NCBI GenBank assembly: GCA_022749755.1
Contig: CM040447.1
Span: 8,330,545-8,394,544, forward strand
DNA: 64,000 nucleotides
DNA from: Azadirachta indica
Taxonomy: Eukaryota > Streptophyta > Magnoliopsida > Sapindales > Meliaceae
Reading direction: 5' to 3'
This document shows, one piece after another, positions 1 to 10,848 of this stretch. The translations under genes were made by a program, and so were the position numbers. Each line of letters begins with the position of its first letter. Within the stretch, counting starts at the first letter, position 1. The notes under the pieces are model-generated. The model did no database searches. It had not been told where the DNA came from and was given only the letters and a program-made list of their open reading frames with translations.

Positions 1-1082
1 TATTCACAAAATGAATAATTCTTTTAATTGTAGATAAATGTGAATCCTTAGCATTTGCTCGGTATCCTGCACATACTCCTACACTGAAGCTAATATCTAT
101 CTACTAGCTATCAAATACAACAAAATTCTTTAATTTATCATACTCCTGTACAAACTAGGATCAACACTCTTACCACTTTCATCTTTTAACAATTTCGCAT
201 TGCTCCCCATAGGTGTTCTTATGTATTAGGCGGTTTCCAAGCCAAACCATTTTACTAGGTTTTTGGCATACTTACTTTGAGAGATAAAAGTTCCATCCGC
301 AAGCTGCTTAACCCGTAAACCTAGAAAATAAGTTAGTTCACCCACCAGGCTCATCTCAAACACGTTCTTCATTTAGTTAATGAGTTCCTGCACTTTAGTC
401 TTAGAAATGGAACCAAAAACAATGTCATCCACATAAATTTAGGTAATCGTAATACTAAAAGCAAATAAATAATGTTTTATCTACTCCCCTTTTCTTATAT
501 CCCTTTTTACCCAAAAAATTAGCTAAACGCTTACACCATGCTCTAGAAGGCCTTTTTAATCCATACAACACCTTTTTTAGTTTAAAAACATGGTCAAGAT
601 ATGTTAGATCTTTAAAACCTTTAGGTTGTTCTAGATAGACTTCTTCATTCAAAAAAGCACTCTTTACATCCATTTGGAATAATTTGAATCCTGATAAGCA
701 TGCAATAACAAAAGTAATTTCACTAATTCTAACCTAACCACAAGAGCAAAAGTTTCATCAAAGTCAATGCCCTTAATTTGTGTGTAACCTTGTGCAACTA
801 ACCTACCTTTGTTTCTAATTATGTTACCAAATTTATCAATTTTGTTCTTAAAAATCCATTTGTTTCTAATAACATTAGTATGAGTTACTCTAGGTACTAA
901 AATCCACACATCATTTCTCATAAATTATTCTAATTCTTCTTGCATTGCAGGTACCCAAGATTCCTCTAACAAGGCTTCTTTTAAAATTCTCAGTTCAATC
1001 AAGGAAGTGTAACAAACATATTTTGCCATGTGTACATACCTCTTTCTTATAACTATAACATCATTGAGATCACCTATGATAA
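1..1082 (-). pseudogene. Ty1/copia reverse transcriptase / RNase H part (Sirevirus-like), 3' half of split element
   Basis: Reading the minus strand from 1082 to 1 gives the copia pol reverse transcriptase. It starts with the linker (EALLEESWVPAMQEELE), then NDVWILVPR, GRLVAQGYTQ and MDVKSAFLNEEVYLEQPKGF, then the palm motif YVDDIVFGS near position 430, then SLVGELTYFLGLRVKQ and further into the RT/RNase H connection. The catalytic YVDD is intact, but several in-frame stops and frame changes break the reading, so no complete protein can be made. The element continues off the left edge of the window, where its 3' LTR should lie. Its upstream half resumes at 12215 on the other side of the inserted gypsy element. 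Family identity is clear. The Sirevirus assignment rests on the gag and PBS at 12.2-15.5 kb and is an inference. Confidence 0.9.
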
Positions 1083-1087
1083 GGTCT
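1083..1087. repeat. Target-site duplication (GGTCT), left copy
   Basis: GGTCT directly precedes the 5' LTR of the gypsy element and recurs at 12210-12214 directly after its 3' LTR. Five bases is the usual duplication length for Ty3/gypsy integration. The same copia reading resumes on both sides. Confidence 0.85.
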
Positions 1088-2482
1088 TCATGAATGTTTA
1101 AAAGTATAGGTTTATCAAGAGAAATATTATAATTTACACTTAATAATGTTCGTTTGTTCCCCAAAAATGAATCATATTGCTTTATATTGAATTTTAAAAC
1201 ATGAATTAGACTAAATAGTTGATTTTATGCAGGTTTCATATAATGAGCATATCATTCAATCCAAAATATCAATTGAACGATTCTTGGGCTAGACAAACAT
1301 AAACTAATTATTTCACAACTTTGTAAGCCAAAGGTTGGACCAGTTCTAGCACTCAATGGGATAAAATTGGGCTTCAACAGAACTCTCAAGTGCATCTTTG
1401 GACCAGCCCAACATGCTTCTGTATTTTGGCCGTATCTCCCAAAGTACATACTCAAAAATTAAACAGTTGGGTGTTCCAAAAGGCTAATAAAGAGATTTAA
1501 ATTGTTTATGTTTACACATTCTCAAATTTCAACTGGTTGGTTATCAAAAAGAGCCATCATTATAGAAAGGTGGCGGAGAAATGCAGCTTAAACATTTCTG
1601 TCTATTTTCAACATAGCTTACGTTCTACAAAATCAATAAGGGTGAGATATAAACCATTAGAAAGTTGAGTCATCCACCTACAACTTTGAAGAAGACCATT
1701 TCACAAATTTCGGTGGTTTTTATAGTAAAAAACATGTTGCAAGTTGGTAGAGTGTGATTAATTGAAAATTGGCAAATTATGTTCACCCATAGGAGATATC
1801 TTTTATTTTACCTATAAAAAGCAAGATGTGGAAGTGAGGAGGGCTGATCTTAATTATCATTTTTTTCTCTTTTTGTAATTTGAACTTCAATTAAATAATG
1901 ACTTTCTAAATTAGTAATTAGAGCTAAGGGTGAAGTTTTGTTGATTTTATACCATTGTTCTTTTATCATTCTAAGTTGTGCTTCAATGCAAAATCTTTTC
2001 AATTGAGTGAATTCTATTTCTTAAAAGTGTTTTGGTTTGTTGGGAGGTTTGATTCATTATTAACAAAAGGTATACTAAATGCTTGCACATTTTCTACAAA
2101 CCAAAAATAAGGTATATTATAGTTTTCACAAACAAATTGAATGATTAATATTTTATTTTGTTACCTTTTCTTCAAAGAGGTATTATAATGTATTTCAATA
2201 TATTTTATTTAAAACCATCTATTAAGTGATTCTTAATTGAGTTAAAAAAATGAGTAAAAAATGATTTCTATAATTATCAACAAAATAAATCCTTAATGGC
2301 CTAAAAATTAATAATATTAAATTTACATTCAATAAGTAACAAATTCATTTTATTTCATCATATTTGGACATTGGATTTGTGGACCTTGTATAACGTATTC
2401 CTTGTAGACCGACATTCAAACTTCCAAACTTTATTACTTGAGATAACCTATACTTGAGAGTTACAACCTTTAAGTTGTAACA
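1088..2482 (+). repeat. 5' LTR of the Athila-type element
   Basis: Matches 10849-12209 along its whole length in direct orientation. The start should be TG (TGATGAATG in the 3' copy) but reads TCATGAATG here, and the end is ...GTAACA. A TATA-like CTATAAAAA lies at 1812-1820; the 3' LTR has CTATATCAA at the matching place, so only this copy keeps a good TATA box. Confidence 0.88.
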
Positions 2483-2488
2483 AATTTT

Positions 2489-2505
2489 TGGCGCCGTTGG
2501 CAGGG
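2489..2505 (+). other. Primer-binding site, tRNA-Asp type
   Basis: TGGCGCCGTTGGCAGGG begins six bases after the LTR end. Plant tRNA-Asp(GTC) would give TGGCGCCGTTGCCGGGG, so 15 of 17 bases match. This primer type is usual in Athila elements. Confidence 0.85.
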
Positions 2506-2995
2506 AGTACGGTTTATATAAAGTTTACTACTTGTTATTTAATTTTCTTTCACTAACTTTAACCCCTAACTCTAACTCTAACTCTAACTCTAATATTTTT
2601 TTTATTTACTTGTAATTTATTTTCTTTTTATTGGGAGGCTCAGTTGCCCATTTACATTTTCATTTATGGTTGGTTCTACATATACCACCTAAATTTTGTT
2701 GTTTATTTTATTCATGATAAGCTTTACCACCTTTCTTAATTTTCTCTTTTAAGGATTGTATTGTTATTTTCATTTACATTAATTTTCTTAAGAGGAAGGT
2801 TGTACCACCTCTTTTCTTTTTATTTGTTTTATATTGTGCTAACATTTAATTTAATTTTATTATTATTTTATTTTCATTTTATTTATGCTTAATTCGTATG
2901 GTGACCCTCTGTCTCGTCGCTTGGTGAAAGGTAATTTTGAAACTTTTTTTTGAAATTTGTTTGATTCAACTTCACAATCACATACATCTAGCATA
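2506..2995 (+). other. Leader of the gypsy element, with short (CTAACT)n tandem tract
   Basis: Non-coding T-rich leader between PBS and gag. A tandem hexamer (CTAACT)n lies at about 2560-2592; it is not the plant telomere repeat (CCCTAAA). Confidence 0.6.
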
Positions 2996-3890
2996 ATGGC
3001 TGAAGAGGAAAGTGTGCATAATGAACATGAAAATCAACCTGCACGAACCATGCGTGAACATCTACAACCACCTCGTAGTTCTGCTCCTTCACGTTTTATT
3101 TTTCCTCATAATGCTAATAATTTAGATTTAAGCCAGGAATGATTCCATTACTTCTTAGTTTCCATAGTTTAGAATCTAAAAGTCCTTACTTGCATCTTAA
3201 AGAATTTAAGGAAGTTTGTGCCACGTTTAATGATCAAGCTTGTACCCATGAAATTGTTAGGCTAAAATTATTTCTTTTTTCATTAAAAGATAAAGCAAAA
3301 ATTTGGCTTAACTCTTTAAAACCTAGATCAATTGGCACTTGGCATGAAATACAAGGTGAATTTTTGAAGAAATTTTTTCCAACACATAAGACCAATGCTT
3401 TGAAAAGACAAATCCAAAATTTTTCTCAAAATCCAAATGAAGCATATTTCCAATGTTGGGAAAGATTTAAGAATTTGTTAAATTCTTGTCCACATCGTGG
3501 TTTTGAAAAATGATGCACTATACGTTTCTTTTATGAGGGACTAATACCTGAAATAAAACAATTTATGGAAACAATGTGTAATGATGAATTTCTTGACAAA
3601 GGACCTAAAAAAGCCTTAGAATACTTAGACCACTTGGATGAAAATTCACAATCATGGTATAACACTAATTCATCTGAAAATTTAATTAGATCTAATCTTG
3701 TAAATGTTAAAGGTAAATATCACCTTAATCAAGAAGATGATCTAAATGTTAGGACTCCTAGTTTGGCTAGAAAGGTTGAAGTCATGGAAATGAGGAGAGT
3801 TAGGGAAGCTAAGTCTTTGTAAAATGAAGAAATTTGTGGTATTGGTGAAAATATTGGGCACTCAACAAATGAATGTCCATATATTCCTAT
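2996..3890 (+). pseudogene. gag: gag of the Athila-type element
   Basis: Starting at ATG 2996 (MAEEESVHNEHENQP), the reading gives a plant Retrotrans_gag capsid region. Motifs are SPYLHLKEFKEVC, LKLFLFSLKDKAKIWLNSL, FLKKFFPTHKTN, QCWERFKNLLNSCPH and the FYEGL segment. It is broken by a one-base frameshift near 3140, by TGA at 3511-3513 where the family has Trp (TGG to TGA), and by TAA at 3820-3822 where Gln is expected. A zinc knuckle follows at 3835-3876, but its second cysteine codon is GGT (Gly), so the CX2CX4HX4C motif is incomplete. The capsid would package the element RNA. A clear pseudogene. Confidence 0.88.
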
Positions 3891-4668
3891 TTTCAAAGAA
3901 GCGTTTCATAACAAGCAAATGTAATGAATAATTATAGAAAGCCTTTTCCATCTTCTTTTTCAAAAACTTATAATTTTGGATGGAAGAATCATCCCAATTT
4001 TAGCTAGAGGCATGACAACAATGTACACATAATGCCTCCTCAAGGTACATCAAATTTCCATTCTTATGCACCACCACGTTCGAAGAATCTTGAGGAGACA
4101 TTACATGCATTCTTGCAAAGGTAAACAAACATTAATAATCAAACTTCACAAGCCATCAATGAAATCAAAAATACATTATGTACTCTGACTACATCTTTGC
4201 GCACTTGGGAGAAAGGTAAGTTTCCTACTGAAACTCAACCTAATCCTTCTAGTCAATGTCAGGTTTCTATCATAAATGGAGCTCAACTTGAAAATGCCAA
4301 TTCCATTACAACTTTACAAAGTGGTAAGGTTATTGACAAAACCATTTCTCTTAAGGATAAAATGCATGATGTTCCATTAGAGCCAAAAGGTAATGGTAAG
4401 GATGATGATAAGTGCGATGAAATTTAACCATTTGTTGCTAACTGCTTCTTTTCCTCAAAGATTGCAACCAATCCAAAAGTTGAACCAAAATTATGAAATC
4501 TTTGAATTCTTTAAGCAAGTTAAAATTAACATTCCTTTATTAGATGTAATTAAGCAAGTTCCTTCTTATGCTAAATTTTTGAAAGATTTATACACTGTTA
4601 AAAGGAAGCTTAATGTTCAAAAGAAAGCATTTTTAACTGAGGATAAACCATGCTTTACTTGATCTTGA

Positions 4669-5020
4669 TGCAAGTGTTAATCTTTTGCCATATTTAGTGT
4701 ATAAGCAGTTAGATTTAGGTGAGCTTAAACCTACCTCTACAACACTTCAACTTACTGATCGTTCTGTGAAAATACCACGAGGAATACTTGAGAATGTGTT
4801 AGTCTAAGTAGATAAATTATACTTTCCCGTTGATTTTATTGTCTTAGACACATAACCTGTTCCTAATTGAAGTACCCAAATTCTGATCATATTAGGGTAT
4901 CCATTTCTTGCTACATCTAATGCAATAATCAACTGTAGAAATGGAGTTCTAAAACTATCCTTTGGAAACATGACATTGGAAATGAATGTGTTCAATATTT
5001 GTAAATAACCTAGTGAAAAT
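4669..5020 (+). pseudogene. Retroviral-type aspartic protease domain of the Athila-type element
   Basis: The plus strand reads DLDASVNLLPYLVYKQL, LQLTDRSVKIPRGILENVL, VDKLYFPVDFIVLD and ILGYPFLATSNAII, the order seen in plant gypsy proteases. The active-site DLGAS is changed to DLDAS (Gly to Asp). Stops fall at VLV*VDK (4804-4806) and twice after VLDT. About 300 bases of degenerate spacer (3890-4390) with an Asp/Lys-rich gag-pol linker precede it. It would have cut the Gag-Pol polyprotein; it cannot now. Confidence 0.8.
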
Positions 5021-5248
5021 GATGACATGTATGAAGTTAGTTATATTAAGGAACTTGTTCATGACTGTTTTAATGTTTCATCCTTTTCTAATTCTTTGGA
5101 TGCTTGTTTAAATGATTGCAATGATTTCAATTTTAATGAAAATTCTGAAGTGTCTCATATTTATTCCCTTTTAAAATCTTCTCAGGTTTTGGAAGTTAAT
5201 GGATGAAGACCAAAATTTAAAGACTTACCTCAACGTGTTGATAAACCG

Positions 5249-6830
5249 ATGCCATCAAGTGTTCAACCGCCAAAACTCAAATTGAAATCATTACCATCTG
5301 ACCTCAAGTATGCTTTCTTTGGCGCTACTAAAAATTTTCCGGTGATAATTCCTTCTAAACTCAATGCTCTTCAAGAATGTAAGTTGCTTGAAATTCTGAG
5401 ATTGTATAAACATGCCTTCGGATGGACCATAGTTGACATACAAAAAATTAGTCTTTTGATTTACACACATAAGATATATTTGGAAGATAATGCCAAATCA
5501 TCTAGACAAATGCAACATAGGCTAAATCCTAATATGAAAGAGGTAGTGAGAAATGAAGTTCTCAAGCTTTTAGATGTCGAGATCATTTACCCTATTTCTG
5601 TAGCACATGGGTAAATCCTACTCAAGTTGTACCTAAGAAATCTAAAGTTACTATAATCAAAAATGAAAATAATGAATTAATTCCAACTAGAACAATTATT
5701 GGCTGGAAAAAGTGCATTGACTATAGGAAACTCAATTCAATGATTAGGAAAGACTATTTCTTGTTACCATTCATAGATCAAATGTTAAAAAGGGTAGCTA
5801 TATATGCTTTTTATTGTTTTCTAGATGGGTATTATGGGTGTAACTAAATTGAAATTGCACCTGAAAACTAAGAAAAAACCACTTTCACTTGCCTATTTGG
5901 AACTTTTGCATATAGAAGGATGCCGTTTGGATTGTGTAATGCACCAGCTACATTTCAAAGATCCATGCTTAGTATTTTTAGTGATATGGTTGAACGATTT
6001 CTTGAAGTTTGCATGGATGATTTTTCTATTTTTGGTGACTCATTTGATGATTGTTTATCTAACTTGGAAAAAGTTTTGATTAGATGTAAAGAAAAGAATC
6101 TCGTGCTTAATTGGGAAAAATATTATTTCATGGTCATAAATGGTAATGTGCTTGGTCACATTGTCTCATCAAAAGGAATTGAAGTAGATAAATTTAAAAT
6201 TGAATTGATTGCCAACTTGCATATTCCTAAGTCTGTCAAAGATGTTAGATCATTTTTAGGACATGTTGGTTTTTATAGGAGATTTATCAAAGACTTTAGT
6301 GTTATATCAAGACCATTATGTAATCTCTTATCAAAAGATACTCTCTTTGAGTGGTCTGAGTCATGTCAAGAAGCTTTTGTTAAAGTTAAAAGCATGCTAA
6401 CATCTGCTCCTATCATGCAGCCTTCACATTGGACTTTACCTTTTGAAATTATATGTGATGCTAGCGATTATACTGTTGGAGCTGTTTTAAAACAACAAAA
6501 GGACAAGAAACCTTATGTGATTTACTATACTAGTAAAACCTTAAATAGTGTTCAAATGAATTATTCTACCACTGAAAAGGAATTACTTGCAGTAGTATTT
6601 GCATTGGATAAATTTTGATCTTATCTTATTGGTTCACCTATTGTTATTTTTAGTGATCATGCAGTATTGAAATATCTTCTCTCAAAAAAGGATGCTAAAC
6701 TTGGATCAATTAGGTGGATCGTACTACTTCAAGAATTTGATCTCACAATTCAAGACAAAAAAGGAGTATAAAATGTGGTTGCTGATCACTTATCAAGACT
6801 TATGTTTGAAGAACCAATTAAAACAACAGC
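5249..6830 (+). pseudogene. pol: Reverse transcriptase and RNase H of the Athila-type element
   Basis: The N-terminal part (5249-5614) contains LPSDLKYAFFG and HRLNPNMKEVVRNEVLKLLD. A damaged stretch with WVNPTQVVPKK, CIDYRKLNSMIRKDYF and FLDGYYG follows. An open stretch at 5920-6618 then carries RMPFGLCNAPATFQRSM, the catalytic MDDFSIFG (FMDD-type box), LGHIVSSKGIEVDK and SFLGHVGFYRRFIKDFS. The RNase H start is FEIICDASDYTVGAVL and TEKELLAVVFALDKF. A TGA at 6616-6618 replaces Arg or Trp, after which the reading goes on through SDHAVLKYLLSKKDAK to NVVADHLSRL. The DD pair of the RT active site is kept. Frameshifts near 5615 and 5870 rule out a whole protein. Confidence 0.92.
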
Positions 6831-6921
6831 AATTAATGACAATTTTCCTAATGAGCAACTTTGAAGTGTTTCAGCTTTATCTTGGTTTGTTGATGTTGTC
6901 AATTTTCTTGTTATAGGTCAA

Positions 6922-8108
6922 ATGTCAAATCATTGGAATACTCAAGACAAGAAGAAATTTTTAATGGAGGTACACAATTTCTTTTGGGATGATCCATATT
7001 TTTTCAAATATTGCCCTGACCAAATTATAAGGAGATGTGTACATGGCAATGAAATTCAAAATATCATTTCCTTTTGTAGTTCTGAAACATGTGGTGGTCA
7101 TTTTTCTTCAAAGAAAATTGTTGTGAAAATCTTGCAATGTGGAATTTATTGGCCTACCTTATTTAAAGACACACATATATTTTGTAAAACATATGACCGT
7201 TGTCAAAAATTAGGTGGAATAACTCGTTAAAACATGATGCCATTAATCTTATTTTAGTCATAGAAATCTTTGATTATTGGGGTATTGATTTTATGAATCC
7301 TTTTCCACCTTCTTTTGGGTATCAATATATTTTGGTTAAAGTTGACTATGTTTCCAAATAGGTAGAGGCATTTTTTTGTAAAAATAATGATCATAAAATT
7401 GTTTTAAAATTTTTGGAAAAAAATATTTTTTCAAGATTTGGAGTGCCTTGAGCCATAATAAGTGATGGAGGTTTACACTTTTGTAATAAGTCTTTTGAGA
7501 ATTTAATGAAAAAATATGGAATCACATATAAAGTGTCTACTCCTTATCACCCACAAACAAGTGGACAAGGTGAACTTGCCAATGGAGAAATAAAACACAT
7601 TTTGGAGAAAACGGTAAACCCGAATCGTAAGGATTGGTCTTTAAGACTAACCGATGCACTTTGACCTTATCGAGCTGCTTTTAAATCATCACTTGGCATG
7701 TCCCATTATAGACTTATTTTTGGAAAGGCTTCTCACCTGTCTGTAGAATTGGAACATAAAGATTTCTAGGCCATTAAAATGCTTAATTTTGATTTAGGCA
7801 AAGCAAGATCATTGAGAAAATTCCAATTAGATGAGCTCGAAGAAATTAAGAATGAAGTTTACAAGAATTCTAGAATTTACAATGACAAAATGAAGGTGTT
7901 TCATGAAAAACATATCATTAGAAAATCATTTGAACCTTCACAAAAAGTTCTTTCGTATGATTCAAGATTTCATCTATTTCCTGGAAAACTTCGTTCAAAA
8001 TGGACAGGTTCTTTCATTATCAAGATGGTTTACCTACATGGCGCTATTGAGATCGAAAACCCAAAAAATGGTAATGTTTTTAAAGTACCATTTAAAACCA
8101 TTCTTTGA
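6922..8108 (+). pseudogene. Integrase of the Athila-type element
   Basis: The zinc-binding N-terminal region (SETCGGHFSSKKIVVKIL, YWPTLFKDTH, CQKLG) is followed by the core. The core has [13 protein letters not shown] (first Asp), AIISDGG (second Asp, TSD-type) and 35 residues later GQGE (Glu), so the DD35E triad is kept. The C-terminal part is LHLFPGKLRSKWTG and GAIEIENPKNG. Four in-frame stops sit at 7359 (Trp to TAG), 7449 (Arg CGA to TGA), 7662 (Trp to TGA) and 7767 (Trp to TAG). All are single C-to-T or G-to-A changes. One frameshift lies near 7235. It would insert the cDNA into the host genome. No chromodomain follows, in keeping with Athila. Confidence 0.92.
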
Positions 8109-8159
8109 GAATTTTTCTAGCGAGGTAGAGTTTATTACTTTGAAAGAAACCTGTTTATA

Positions 8160-9065
8160 ACACTTGATAATTTTTCTTTGTTTGATTTTAGTTGTTTTCT
8201 CCGTCAAATGACAGATAACGGTATTCTGTGACTCTTCAAGTCGGTTCTTTCACTCCTTTTTTTTTGTTTTTTTTTCTCTTCTTTTCATTGTAGATGTCAT
8301 TTTTTCTATATTGAAAACATATTTTCCTTCCTTTCTTATAGATGTTTTATGAAAAATATACCAAGTTAGGTGTGCAAGATTGATAATGCTTATGCATAAA
8401 AGTATTCCTGAAGATGTGCATTGGATAATTGAAGTGAAGGTACGTTTACCAGGTGAGTTTTCTAATTCATTTGTTTCACGCATGCCTGGTTTAGGTAAGA
8501 GCTCTTTTGCAAAGAAACAAAGAGCGAAAAGGACAAGTGTGTCATAAATGTGCATGTTTAACCTGTAACAAGCAATGTCGTTCTTTAGGGATGGTATCTA
8601 CTAATAGAGAAGATAAAATTCAATTCATTAAGGATGGCCTGAGTAAGGAGTCTTCAAATAATATTCTACTAACTCTTGAGAAGCATCATAGTGGATAGTA
8701 CAACGTGAAATTCTCAATTTGTACACACAATTTCAAAAAGAACGTGATCGTTATAGTTTTGGAAATTTAACTCTAAAAGACCATGTATACCAATTTATAA
8801 GAAAATTGAATCGAAAGCCAATTCTCGACCCATAAAGGGCATTTAAGCCGTTCTTAGACGTAAAATCAGAGGAAGATGTGAGCCACAATCATAAATATCT
8901 GTAAATATTAATTTTTAGCTGTCATTGTTGAAATTTTGATGTTTTAGATTCTAATATTAACTGTTATTTTTGACATTTTTGAATTTTTTTTAATTTAATC
9001 TTTTGTGACAATAGCTGGCTTGCGTCTATTGGTTTAATTAATGCATTTTATTTTTTTCAAGTTTT
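8160..9065 (+). other. Post-pol spacer of the gypsy element with a Cys-rich small frame and an intron-like stretch
   Basis: Athila elements carry an envelope-like region here; I see no convincing env. A 63-codon frame (8507-8698) reads VCHKCACLTCNKQC, a tight cysteine cluster I cannot assign. An intron-like stretch runs from GTAAATATT at 8901 to a T-rich ...TTTTTTTCAAG ending at 9061, just before the LOG start codon. It could allow a spliced subgenomic RNA for LOG. This is inference from splice-site look only. Confidence 0.4.
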
Positions 9066-9758
9066 ATGAATGCAGCACCTCAGCTTCTGTATTTTTATGC
9101 AAAATTTGAATCACTGACGAGAGTAAAAGACTACAAAACTATTTGTATTTTTTGTGGGTCAAGCCCTGAGAAAGGTGAAGAGTTTGTAAAAGCAGCAAAT
9201 AACCTTGGTCGAATTTTAGCTGAGCGAAAACTTAACCTAATATATAAGAGAGAAAGCCTTGGGTTAATGGGGTATGTGTCAACTGCCGCACATGTAAGAG
9301 GAAGTGAAGTTGTAAGTATCATACCAAAGACTTTATCTGCAGGCAACATCATTGGCAAAATGGTTGGAGAAGAACTGATGGTCTCAACAGTGCATAAAAG
9401 AATTGCTAAAATGCTTGATTTTGCAAATGCTTTTATTGTCTTACCAAGTGGTTTTAGGACCTTAAAGGAAATTTTTCAAGTTGCATCCTGAGTACAACTC
9501 ACTGTTCACCAAAAACCCATAAGATTGTTAAATGTTAATGGTTTCTTTAACAAGTTGTTGTCTTTTCTTGATCATGCTGTAGAACAGAACTTTATTTCAT
9601 ACACAGCTCGCAAACTCCTTATTTCTACTCCAATTACTAATAATTTTATCCAACAATTGCAGAACTTTGTTGATGAACCAAATCCAACAATGGCATAATT
9701 AGAATAGTCAAGTGAAAGCAGTAAAAAGCGAAAGTTGGATTTGTCATTTTCTTTGTAA
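9066..9758 (+). pseudogene. LOG-like: LONELY GUY (LOG) cytokinin riboside 5'-monophosphate phosphoribohydrolase copy, intronless, inside a retrotransposon
   Basis: One frame from ATG 9066 to TAA 9756-9758 gives 230 codons, the normal LOG size (about 210-230 aa), interrupted only by three stops. Recognisable LOG segments are TICIFCGSSPEKG, NLGRILAERKLNLIY, SLGLMGYVSTAAH, IIPKTL, VGEELMVSTVHKRIAKM, ANAFIVLPSGFRTLKEIFQV, then QKPIRLLNVNGFFNKLLSFLDHAV and FISYTARKLLISTP. LOG enzymes release free cytokinin from the nucleotide form. Here the signature PGGxGTxxE reads PSGFRTLKE and GGGSxGLMG reads KRESLGLMG, so the active site is altered. Stops at 9489 (Trp TGG to TGA), and near 9697 (Gln to TAA) and 9703 (Trp to TAG), all look like deamination. 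Host LOG genes have several introns; none is seen, which points to capture of a spliced mRNA. The tail SSESSKKRKLDLSFSL is basic and not part of the LOG fold. Confidence 0.88.
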
Positions 9759-10834
9759 GTTTTCTTATCTTTTTACTCATTGCATTTTGTTATTCTTTTT
9801 TTAGTTATTTTTGCTTAAGTTTGTTTCAGATCTTACTTATGTTTCAATAACTACTATCTCAGGTAATATCCTCTATACTGTACCTCTTTGCATTCAAATA
9901 TTGAGGACAATACTACAATCTAGTTGGGGGGAGTGTAGTTGACATAAGTAGCCATTTTTATATGTGTCAAAAAAAATTGTTCATAATTTGTAAGGATAGT
10001 AAAGTAAGGAGTAATCTTACTCCTGAGGCACATTTTAATAGATATGCATTATCATTTGTTTTGATTTTTGAATTTCATAATAAAGAATTTATCATTCACT
10101 TTCTTTTGAATTGATCAAATCTATAGACTCTCACAATTTCAAAACAAATTTTGTTCAGATACTCAATCAGTAAGTATTTATAAACTATCTTTCACACACA
10201 CACTTTAATACATGATTGTGGATGACATATTGGAGTTTTACAATATTTAAGCTCTTTTGTTTTGTCCAAGGTAGCAACTAAGGGTAAAAAAAAGAAGAAA
10301 AAAATAAATAAATAAATAAGTAAAAATTCTAAACAAAGCTTTTACTTAGTAACTGGGTTTCTTACTTAATTAACAGTGAATGTTTGTGTAAAACGGTAAA
10401 ATTTTGGTATGAATAAGTTCGTAATCTTAACTCAAGTAATTAAGTCCGTATTAGTGTTTTAACACCTCATACCCTAATGCCAATTAGTCTGAGAGTTATT
10501 GGCCAAAAGCTCGCTATATGGGTTAAGGTTAGGTTAAAAAAAAAAAGGATAGAAATAATATTTGCCCAAAGAAGTTTACCTTGACAAAATTTAGAACCAA
10601 TGTTGTTGGACTCCGATTAAGTCCCATAATGTGTATTAGTTACAAAAGGCATAAAAAGAAGGTTTGTTAATAACTTGACTGATAAGTATTTGATACATAT
10701 ATAATAAATCTTTAAGTGAGAGTTTGTTTATTTTGAAAAGATAAAAAGAAAAGGAATGGTTATTACTTTGAATGTAAATTCTATAAATCAATTCTAAAAT
10801 GATATTGCTTAGATTACTAGAAACTAGTAATAAG
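9759..10834 (+). other. Non-coding 3' region of the gypsy element with an internal G-rich purine tract
   Basis: No reading frame is supported. TATTGAGGACAATACTAC followed by TTGGGGGGAGTG at about 9898-9936 resembles the conserved GAGGACAAT...TTTGGGGG block that follows the last gene in many Tat/Athila elements and may be an internal polypurine tract. A purine-rich AAATAAATAAATAAG run lies at about 10300-10324. Confidence 0.5.
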
Positions 10835-10835
10835 T

Positions 10836-10848
10836 TGGTTGGGGGGTA
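10836..10848 (+). other. Polypurine tract of the gypsy element
   Basis: GGTTGGGGGGTA lies immediately upstream of the 3' LTR start TGATGAATG at 10849, where second-strand priming occurs in LTR elements. Confidence 0.7.

Noticed and set aside
2558..2593. Interstitial telomere repeat
   Set aside because: The unit is CTAACT, not the plant CCCTAAA.
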